NCBI GenBank assembly: GCA_051953655.1
Contig: JBQCIO010000142.1
Location: forward strand, 1 to 11,539
Direction of reading: 5' to 3'
DNA length: 11,539 nucleotides
From: JBQCHF01 sp051953655
GTDB taxonomy: Bacteria > Actinomycetota > Actinomycetes > Motilibacterales > Motilibacteraceae
A program made the position numbers and the translations under genes. This document shows positions 1-8,992 of the stretch, one piece after another. The notes beneath the pieces were generated by a model. It was not told the origin of the DNA. It was given only the letters and a program-made list of their open reading frames with translations, and ran no database searches. Every line of letters begins with the position of its first letter. Within the stretch, counting starts at the first letter, position 1.

Positions 1-65
1 ATATGTTTTTTGGTTCTGGTCCACCATTCCCAAATTTTTGGGTTTGGGGGTCCCCTTTACCCAAC
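1..65. other. Low-GC non-coding stretch with overlapping inverted repeats
   Basis: The first 60 bases are about 43% GC (26 of 60 by count), against roughly 70% or more elsewhere. I see no credible gene here; the open frames through it are antisense to yceI or too short. Two alternative pairings share the same bases: CCCAAA (29-34) with TTTGGG (37-42), and TTGGGT (38-43) plus GGGG (46-49) with CCCC (52-55) plus ACCCAA (59-64). This could be the tail of an upstream transcription unit outside the window, or the edge of an inserted element. Function unknown. Confidence 0.4.
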
Positions 66-120
66 GTGGTTGATCTTGGGCGGCTGGCGCACGGTCGTCG
101 TGAACCGGTCTGCAATGCAC

Positions 121-153
121 CGACCCCGCCCCTCGCAAGGAGGAGCGGGGTCG
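121..153 (-). terminator. Hairpin downstream of yceI, probable terminator
   Basis: CGACCCCGC (121-129) pairs perfectly with GCGGGGTCG (145-153). After one mismatch (130/144) the stem continues as CCTC (131-134) with GAGG (140-143), closing a 5-nt loop at 135-139. It lies 28 bases past the yceI stop. No U-tract follows on either strand, which is common for actinobacterial terminators but weakens the call. The rest of 66-180 holds nothing else I recognise. Confidence 0.55.
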
Positions 154-180
154 CTGCGACAGCCGGTGCGGCCCGGCGGG

Positions 181-732
181 TCAGGCCTTCTTGTTCAGCT
201 CGACGTCGAGCTCGAGCTTGATCTTGTCGCCGACGAGGATGCCGCCGGCCTCCAGCGGAGCGTTCCACTCGACGCCGAAGTCCTTGCGGTTGATGGTGGT
301 GCGGGCCTCGAAGCCGGCCTTCTGGGTGCCCCACGGGTCCTTGCTCACGCCGCCGAGCTCGACCTCGAGCTCGACCTCGCGGGTGACGCCGCGGATGGTC
401 AGGTCGCCGACGAGCACGAACTCGTCGTCGCCCTTCACCTGGACGCCGGTGCTGCGGAAGGTGATCTCCGGGTGCTCCTCGATCGCGAGGAAGTCGTTGC
501 TGCGCAGGTGGCCGTCGCGCTGCTCGTTGTGGGTGTTGATGCTCGCGGTCTTGATGACGACGACCGCGGAGCTGTTCTCCGGCTTGTCGGCGTCGAGCGA
601 GATCTCGCCGGAGTACTCGCCGAACTCGCCGCGCACGGTGGAGACCATCGCGTGCTTGACGGAGAAGCCGATGCGGGTGTGGGTGGGGTCGATCTCCCAC
701 TGACCGGTGAGCTCTGCGGGGAACTGCGCCAT
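181..732 (-). CDS. YceI family protein (lipocalin-like, isoprenoid-binding fold)
   Basis: 183-residue protein spanning essentially the whole YceI domain. Family-typical segments are visible: WEIDPTHTRIGFSVKH (12-27) with VRGEF (33-37), INTHNEQRDGHLRSNDF (65-81), LTIRGVTREV (111-120) and GFEARTTINRKDFG (140-153). YceI proteins form an extended lipocalin-like beta-barrel that binds long isoprenoid or other amphiphilic molecules (T. thermophilus TT1927b binds polyprenyl pyrophosphate). The physiological role in actinobacteria is unsettled. There is no signal peptide or membrane segment, so it should be cytosolic, unlike periplasmic E. coli YceI. I chose the ATG at 732 over the longer open frame to 831 because AGGAGG sits 5 nt upstream and the family domain starts right after it. 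It is transcribed divergently from the carboxylase operon. A link through isoprenoid-like substrates is tempting but unproven. Confidence 0.93.
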   Translation of the reverse strand: MAQFPAELTGQWEIDPTHTRIGFSVKHAMVSTVRGEFGEYSGEISLDADKPENSSAVVVIKTASINTHNEQRDGHLRSNDFLAIEEHPEITFRSTGVQVKGDDEFVLVGDLTIRGVTREVELEVELGGVSKDPWGTQKAGFEARTTINRKDFGVEWNAPLEAGGILVGDKIKLELDVELNKKA

Positions 733-737
733 GACGA

Positions 738-743
738 CCTCCT
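738..743 (-). promoter_or_regulatory. Shine-Dalgarno of yceI
   Basis: The minus strand reads AGGAGG followed by TCGTC (5 nt) and then ATG at 732. This consensus ribosome binding site decides the start codon against the 33-codon-longer upstream alternative. Confidence 0.85.
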
Positions 744-783
744 GAGGATGTGGTGCCGGGGTGCCCGGCGTCTCGGAACCAGG

Positions 784-810
784 AACGCTCGATGAGAGTT
801 CAACTATTCC
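784..810 (-). promoter_or_regulatory. Candidate ECF-type (SigR/SigH-like) promoter of yceI
   Basis: On the minus strand GGAAT (806-810) is followed after 19 nt by GTT (784-786). This matches the GGAAT-N18/19-GTT layout known for Streptomyces SigR and mycobacterial SigH promoters. The predicted transcript would start near 775 and carry a ~40-nt leader containing the AGGAGG site. An imperfect palindrome, TAGTTGA-ACTC-TCATCGA (789-806, 5 of 7 positions matching between arms), lies between the two boxes and could be a repressor site, for example of the MarR class. Both assignments rest on short motifs only. Confidence 0.35.
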
Positions 811-916
811 ACGAGCAAGCACCGGCGCCACGTCGGGGGTGCGCAGGGCGGCCCGGGGCCGTGGGACCTGACGCGGCCGTCATCGATTTCCGCGCTCACC
901 GCGATCGGGGGCTTCC

Positions 917-944
917 CGGAACCTGACGCCGCTGTTAGGTTCCG
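917..944. promoter_or_regulatory. 28-bp palindromic operator candidate at the operon promoter
   Basis: CGGAACCTGAC (917-927) and GTTAGGTTCCG (934-944) are inverted copies matching at 10 of 11 positions, separated by the 6 bases GCCGCT. The half-site centres are about 17 bp apart, and the site covers the -10 box, so a bound dimer would block RNA polymerase. The TetR protein encoded in the same operon (6358-6969) is the natural candidate to bind it. A MerR-type regulator, as in LiuR-controlled pathways, is an alternative. A lone half-site CGGAACCT also occurs inside atuA near 4787 but has no partner arm. Confidence 0.55.
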
Positions 945-951
945 CCTCGTG
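936..951 (+). promoter_or_regulatory. -10 box and leaderless start of the carboxylase operon
   Basis: TAGGTT (936-941) fits the actinobacterial -10 consensus TAnnnT. The GTG start codon at 949 begins 7 nt after the box, which is the spacing expected when transcription starts at or next to the first base of the start codon. No Shine-Dalgarno precedes the GTG, agreeing with a leaderless mRNA. The -35 region (about 913-918) is poor, so activation or low basal activity is possible. Confidence 0.5.
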
Positions 952-2537
952 CAGGTGCTGCCGACCCGGCTCGACCCCCGCAGCCCCGCCTACCGGGCCA
1001 ACCGGGAGGCGATGGCGGGGCTGCTGGACGAGGTGCGCGCCGCGCAGGAGCAGGCCCTGGCCGGCAGCGCCGACGCGGTGGCCCGGCACCGCCGGCGCGG
1101 CAAGCTGCTGCCCCGCGAGCGCATCGCGCTGCTGCTGGACCGGGACAGCCCCTTCCTCGAGCTCAGCCCGCTGGCCGGCTGGGGCACCGACGACCCGGTG
1201 GGCGGCAGCGGCGTCACCGGCATCGGCGTCGTCGAGGGCGTCGAGTGCGTCGTCGCGGCCAACGACCCCACGGTGAAGGGCGGCGCCCAGAGCCCCACCA
1301 GCGTGCGCAAGGTGCTCCGCGCGATGGAGGTCGCCCGGCGCAACCGGCTGCCGCTGGTCAACCTCACCGAGTCCGCCGGGGCCGACCTGCCCAAGCAGGC
1401 GGAGGTGTTCGTGCCCGGGGGCGCGGTGTTCCGCGAGCTGGCCCAGATGTCCCGCGACGGCGTCCCCACCGTCACCCTCGTGTTCGGCTCCTCCACCGCC
1501 GGCGGTGCCTACGTGCCGGGCCTGTCCGACCACACCGTGCTCCAGCGCGGCGCGGCCAAGGTGTTCCTCGGCGGGCCGCCGCTGGTCAAGATGGCGATCC
1601 ACGAGGACGCCGACGAGGAGGAGCTCGGCGGCGCCGAGATGCACGCCCGCCGCTCCGGCCTGGCCGACCACCTGGCCGCCGACGAGCCCGACGCGCTGCG
1701 CCTGGGCCGCTCGATCGTGCGGAACCTGCGCTGGCGCAAGCTCGGTCCCGGCCCCACCGAGCCGGCCGACGACCCGGTGCACGACCCCGACGAGCTGCTC
1801 GGCGTCCCGAGCGCGGACGTGCGCACCCCCTTCGACGTCCGCGAGGTGCTCGCCCGGGTGCTGGACGGCTCCCGGTTCGAGGAGTTCAAGCCGCTCTACG
1901 GCTCCACGCTGGTCGCCGGGTGGGGCAGCATCCACGGCTTCCCGGTGGGCGTGCTCGGCAACAACGGCATCCTCTTCTCCGAGGAGTCGCAGAAGGGCGC
2001 GCAGTTCATCCAGCTGTGCAACCGGTCCGACACCCCGCTGCTGTTCCTGCAGAACACCACCGGCTTCATGGTCGGCACCCGCTACGAGCAGGGCGGCATC
2101 ATCAAGGACGGCAGCAAGCTGGTCCGCGCCGTGGCCACCAGCGAGGTCCCGCACCTCACCCTCATGGTCGGCGCCTCCTACGGCGCCGGGAACTACGGCA
2201 TGTCCGGGCGCGCCTACGACCCCCGGTTCCTGTTCACCTGGCCCAACCACCGGATCGCCGTGATGGGGCCCAAGCAGCTCGGCGGCGTGCTCTCCATCGT
2301 GGCCCGTCAGCGCACCGAGAAGGCCGGGCAGCCCTTCGACGAGGCCGCGTTCGCGCCGATGCGGGAGGCGTTCGAGGCGCAGGTGGAGCGCGAGTCCACC
2401 GCGCTCTACGCCACCGGCCGGCTCTGGGACGACGGGATCCTCGACCCGCGCGAGACCCGCACCGCCCTCGGCATCGCCCTGTCCGCCTGCCACAGCGACG
2501 AGGTCCGCGGGGCGCGCGACTTCGGCGTCTTCCGGAT

Positions 2538-2541
<4 letters not shown>
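949..2541 (+). CDS. Acyl-CoA carboxylase beta (carboxyltransferase) subunit, AccD2/MCC-beta-like
   Basis: 530-residue carboxyltransferase subunit of a biotin-dependent acyl-CoA carboxylase, moving the carboxyl group from carboxybiotin to an enoyl- or acyl-CoA. Length fits methylcrotonyl-/geranyl-CoA carboxylase beta chains (~535). Visible landmarks: GKLLPRERI (51-59), ANDPTVKGG (104-112), the first oxyanion-hole glycines in STAGGAYVPGLSD (182-194), FLGGPPLVKM (206-215), LGGAEMHARRSGLADHL (226-242), LFLQNTTGFMVG (365-376), and the second oxyanion region GASYGAGNYGMSG (408-420). The C-terminus FGVFRM recalls mycobacterial AccD2. The usual T-(G/N)-E after the GPPLVK segment is I-H-E here (217-219). 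The GTG at 949 is favoured by the -10 spacing; GTG at 955 is a weaker option. First gene of the operon, overlapping the biotin subunit gene by 4 nt. Substrate (methylcrotonyl-, geranyl- or another branched enoyl-CoA) is not determinable from sequence alone. Confidence 0.93.
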
Positions 2542-4561
<2,020 letters not shown>

Positions 4562-4565
<4 letters not shown>

Positions 4566-6361
4566 GCGACCCGGTCAGCGACGTCCTGCGTGTCGCCAAC
4601 TGCTCGGGGTTCTTCGGCGACCGGCTCGCCGCCGCCCGGGAGATGGTGGAGGGCGGCCCGGTCGACGTCCTCACCGGCGACTGGCTGGCCGAGCTCACCA
4701 TGCTCATCCTCGCCCGCCAGCGCCTCAAGCACGGCCCCGGATCCGGCTACGCCCGCACGTTCCTGACCCAGCTCGAGCAGGTGCTCGGAACCTGCCTGGA
4801 CCGCGGCGTCACCGTGGTGAGCAACGCCGGCGGGCTCGACCCGGCCGGCTGCGCGCAGGCGGTGCGGGAGCTGGCCGAGCGGCTCGGGCTGCACCCTCGC
4901 GTCGCCCACGTGGCCGGCGACGACGTCATGGACCGGCTGGACCAGGTGCGCCCCTTCGACGACCCCGACGGGGCGCCGCTGGGCCAGCTGGGCGTGCGGC
5001 CGCTCACCGCCAACGCCTACCTCGGCGCGGCCGGCATCGCCGCCGCCCTGGCCGCGGGCGCCGACGTCGTCGTCACCGGGCGGGTCACCGACGCCTCGCT
5101 GGTGGTCGGGCCGGCCGCGCACCGGTTCGGCTGGCGGCTGGACGGCGAGCACGACCTGGACCGGCTGGCCGGCGCGGTGGTGGCCGGGCACGTGCTCGAG
5201 TGCGGAGCCCAGGCCACCGGCGGCAACTACGCGTTCTTCGACGAGGTGCCTTCGCTCGAGCATGTCGGGTTCCCGCTGGCCGAGATCTCCTTCGACGGCT
5301 CGTCGGTGATCACCAAGCACCCGGGCACCGGCGGGCTGGTCTCGGTCGGCACGGTCACCGCACAGCTGCTCTACGAGATCGGTGCCCCCGCCTACCCCGG
5401 CCCCGACGTCGTCGCCCACTTCGACACCATCGCGCTGGAGCAGCAGGGACCGGACCGGGTGCGGATCAGCGGGGTGCGCGGCACGCCGCCACCGGCCGAC
5501 CTCAAGGTGTCGGTGAACGTGCTCGGCGGATTCCGCAACTCCCTCACGCTGGTCCTCACCGGGCTCGACCTGGACGCCAAGGCCGCCCTGGTGCAGCGAC
5601 AGATCGCCGACGTTCTGGGCTCGGTCGCGCAGGCGGAGGTCCGCCGCCGCCCGGTGCAGGACGGCGAGGAGCTGCGGGTCACCGTGAAGGACCCCGACCC
5701 CGCCAAGGTCGGCCGGCCGTTCACCGCCCGGGTCGTCGAGCTCGCCCTGGCCTCCTATCCGGGCTTCTTCCCCACCACCCCTCCCGGGGAGCCCACCCCC
5801 TACGGCGTCTTCGTGCCCGGCCGCGTCCCCTCCGCGCTGGTCCCCCAGCACGTCCACCTCGACGGCGACCTCGTCACCACCCTCACCCCCCATCCCGCCC
5901 CCGCCTCACCACCCCCCTCTCTCCGTGATCAAGCAGAGATGGTGAGCTCGCCGGCGGCGGAGGACGCTGCTGCGCACCATTTCTGCTTGATCACGGAGGG
6001 GGTCGGGGAGGTCGCGGAGGTCGAGCTGGGGCGGGCGTTCGGGGCGCGCTCGGGGGACAAGGGCGGCGACGCCAACGTCGGGGTGTGGGGGCGCACCGAT
6101 GAGGCGTACGCCTGGCTGTCCGGGTTCCTCACCGCGGACCGGGTGCGCGAGCTGCTGCCGGAGACGGCCGGCCACGACGTGGAGGTGCACGGGCTCCCCA
6201 ACCTGCGCGCGGTGAACGTGGTCGTGCGCGGGCTGCTCGGGCGCGGGGTGGCCGAGAACTCCCTGGTGGACCCGCAGGCGAAGGCGCTCGGCGAGCGGCT
6301 GCGGGCCTGCGTGGTGGAGCTGCCCGAGGCCCTGCTGGACCGCAGCGGGTGGGCGCCGTGA
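4562..6361 (+). CDS. atuA: AtuA family protein (acyclic terpene utilisation, DUF1446) with an in-frame palindromic insert
   Basis: 599-residue two-domain AtuA protein. The N-terminal AtuA core spans ~8-440: VANCSGFFGDR (11-21), YLTGDWL-like DVLTGDWLAELTM (35-47), SNAGGLDP (87-94), VVTGRVTDASLVVGP (170-184), HVLECGAQATGGNY (210-223), ITKHPGTGGLVSVGTV (250-265). The C-terminal AtuA-like domain spans ~485-590 with GARSGDKGGDANVGVW (494-509) and LPNLRAVNVVV (545-555). AtuA is required for citronellol/geraniol degradation in Pseudomonas, but its reaction is unknown. The protein is soluble with no export signal. A proline-rich linker (441-453) is followed by 26 residues (454-479) encoded by a palindromic repeat at 5921-5998, so the frame has tolerated an insertion. 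ATG at 4562 overlaps the previous stop and has GGAAG 7 nt upstream. The stop overlaps the tetR start as GTGA. Confidence 0.92.
5921..5998. repeat. 78-bp palindromic (REP/MITE-like) element embedded in frame in atuA
   Basis: The left arm 5921-5944 begins CTCCGTGATCAAGCAGA and ends ATGGTG. The right arm 5975-5998 begins CACCAT and ends TCTGCTTGATCACGGAG. The arms are reverse complements at 23 of 24 positions (the one difference is in the middle, 5938 against 5981). The centre 5945-5974 is 30 bp and GC-rich. With G-U pairs the RNA stem extends about four more pairs outward (5917-5920 with 5999-6002). The left arm is ~54% GC in a ~70% GC gene. The element is exactly 26 codons (residues 454-479 of AtuA) and contains no stop in this frame. 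No second copy occurs in the window and no clear target duplication is visible, so mobility is inferred only from structure. Confidence 0.8.
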
Positions 6362-6969
6362 CGACCGCCCTGCCCACCACCGCCCGCGGGCGGCGCACCC
6401 GCGACGCGCTGCTGCGGGCGGCCCGCGAGGTGTTCGAGGCCAAGGGCTTCCCGGCCACCCGGATGACCGACCTGGCCGAGGCCGCCGGGGTCTCGCACGG
6501 CACCGTCTACCTCTACTTCGACAGCAAGGAGGCGGTGCTGCGCGAGGTCGTCACCGCGCTGGTCGGCGAGGTCTACGTCGCCCTGCGGGTGGGCGACGAC
6601 GCCGGCGCCGACCCGGTGGCCCGCATCGACGTCGCGAACCGCCGCTACCTCGACGCCTACGCCCGCAACGCACGGATGCTCGCGGTGGTCGAGCAGGTCG
6701 CCACCACCGAGCCGCTCTACCGCGAGCTGCTGGCCGACCTGCGCCGCGCGCACGTGGAACGGGCGCAGCACTCGCTCGAACGGCTGCAGGCCGAGGGCCT
6801 GGCCGCCACCGACCTCGACCCCGCCACCACCGCCGCCGCGCTGTGCGGCATGGTCGAGAGCTTCGCCCGGCACTGGCACGGCCGGGGCGAGACCTACGAC
6901 GCCGCCACCGCCGCGCACACGCTCACCACCCTGTGGGCGCGCGCGGTCGGGCTGAGCACAGGAGGCTGA
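6358..6969 (+). CDS. TetR/AcrR family transcriptional regulator
   Basis: 203-residue TetR-type repressor. The N-terminal DNA-binding domain has the family's hallmark order: an arginine-rich first helix region (TARGRRTRDALLRAAREVFE, 8-27), FPATRMTDLAEAAGVS (31-46), then the recognition helix and GTVYLYFDSKEAVL (48-61). Residues ~65-200 are the alpha-helical ligand-binding/dimerisation domain, diverged as usual, so the ligand cannot be read off; an acyl-CoA intermediate of the surrounding pathway is the reasonable guess. GTG at 6358 overlaps the atuA stop as GTGA; GTG at 6349 (three codons longer) is the alternative. Lying inside the operon it probably regulates, it would be autoregulated. The palindrome at 917-944 is the best operator candidate in the window. 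Confidence 0.92.
   Translation: MTTALPTTARGRRTRDALLRAAREVFEAKGFPATRMTDLAEAAGVSHGTVYLYFDSKEAVLREVVTALVGEVYVALRVGDDAGADPVARIDVANRRYLDAYARNARMLAVVEQVATTEPLYRELLADLRRAHVERAQHSLERLQAEGLAATDLDPATTAAALCGMVESFARHWHGRGETYDAATAAHTLTTLWARAVGLSTGG
6961..6965 (+). promoter_or_regulatory. Shine-Dalgarno of the acyl-CoA dehydrogenase gene
   Basis: GGAGG lies within the last codons of the tetR gene, 6 nt before the ATG at 6972. It fixes the dehydrogenase start and gives this gene the clearest independent ribosome binding site in the operon. Confidence 0.75.
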
Positions 6970-6971
6970 GC

Positions 6972-8116
<1,145 letters not shown>

Positions 8117-8120
<4 letters not shown>

Positions 8121-8902
8121 ACGAGAACGGGACGACCGCGCTCCCCGCCGTCGCCTACGACGTGTCGGACTCCGTCGCGGTCCTCACCCTGCAGCGGCCC
8201 GAGGCGCGCAACGTCCTCACCCCGGAGGTCCTCGACGGGCTGCTCGACGGTGTCGCGCGAGCGGTGGCCGACGACGCCGTCCGGGTGCTGCTGCTGCGCT
8301 CCACCGGCACCACCTTCTGCGGCGGCGCCGACCTCGCCTCCGCCGGGGGCGGAGAGGGAGGACCACGGCGCTACGCCGAGGTCCTCGCCGCCCTGCAGGA
8401 CTGCCCCAAGCCGACGCTCGCGCGGGTGCAGGGCCATGTGGCCGGTGGCGGCAACGGGCTGGTCGCGGCCTGCGACCTGTCGGTGGCGGTGGGCTCGGCC
8501 CGGTTCGCCTTCACCGAGGTCCGCGTGGGCGCCGCCCCGGCCGTCGTCGCCGTGGCCTGCCTGCGGCGGCTGCGCCCCGTCGACGCCGCCGAGCTGTTCC
8601 TCACCGGCGAGCGGATCGACGCGTGGCGCGCCCGCCAGGTCGGCCTGGTGACCCGGGTCGTCGACGACGTCATGGCCCTGGACGAGGAGGTCGCCGGGCT
8701 CGTCGACGCGCTGCGCCACGGCGGCCCGCAGGCCCTGGCCACCACCAAGGAGCTGCTGCGCCGGCTGCCCGGCATGACCCGCGACGACGCGTTCGCCTGG
8801 GCCGCGCAGGTGAGCGCGGGCCTGTTCGCGAGCGAGGAGGCGCGCGAGGGCATGACCGCGTTCCTGGACAAGCGCCCGCCGGGCTGGGCGCCGGCGCGCT
8901 GA
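8117..8902 (+). CDS. Enoyl-CoA hydratase/isomerase family protein (methylglutaconyl-CoA hydratase LiuC/AtuE-like)
   Basis: 261-residue crotonase-fold protein, a normal length, expected to add water to an enoyl-CoA. Oxyanion-hole segments are FCGGADLAS (67-75) and VAGGGNGLVAACDL (108-121). Of the two glutamates of rat mitochondrial hydratase, the one in the FTEVRVG segment is kept (E134), while the one in the GGG-x-E segment is glycine (G114). From memory, that GGGxGLVA pattern is typical of LiuC/AtuE-type hydratases acting on methylglutaconyl- and isohexenylglutaconyl-CoA, which suits a gene placed after a carboxylase. GTG at 8117 overlaps the dehydrogenase stop, with a weak purine-rich GGGATGGG 6 nt upstream. 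It is the last gene of the operon. The exact substrate is not established, and an isomerase role cannot be excluded. Confidence 0.9.
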
Positions 8903-8915
8903 GGCCGGTCGGTTC

Positions 8916-8976
8916 TGGGTGAGGCGCACCGTGACCCGGCCCTCTTGGCACAGGGGCCCCTCACCCACGAGGGCCC
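8916..8976. terminator. Nested hairpins between convergent genes, probable bidirectional terminator
   Basis: Between the hydratase stop (8902) and the stop of the opposing gene (8993) several inverted repeats overlap. TGGGTGAGG (8916-8924) pairs perfectly with CCTCACCCA (8959-8967). A tighter alternative is GGGCCCCTC (8954-8962) with GAGGGCCC (8969-8976), one bulged C and a 6-nt loop. GGCCCT (8938-8943) can also pair with AGGGGCC (8952-8958). No U-tract follows on either side, so termination is inferred from position and stem strength. Confidence 0.6.
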
Positions 8977-8992
8977 AGCGGACTTCGCCCCG

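Noticed and set aside
10..795. Plus-strand open frame through the yceI region
   Set aside because: It is antisense to a clearly recognisable YceI protein and has no family resemblance or ribosome binding site.
949..954. GTG at 955 as the true start of the carboxyltransferase
   Set aside because: In frame and possible, but GTG 949 sits at the expected leaderless distance from TAGGTT.
4787..4794. CGGAACCT inside atuA as a second operator
   Set aside because: Only a single half-site; no inverted partner at the spacing seen at 917-944.
5921..5998. The palindrome as a rho-independent terminator or small RNA gene
   Set aside because: It lies inside an open frame between two domains of one protein and has no U-tract; the repeat-insertion explanation fits better.
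5999..6361. A separate gene for the AtuA C-terminal domain starting after the palindrome
   Set aside because: The frame is continuous from 4562, there is no stop in the linker, and I see no start codon with a ribosome binding site just before the domain. A past gene fusion remains possible but the present gene is single.
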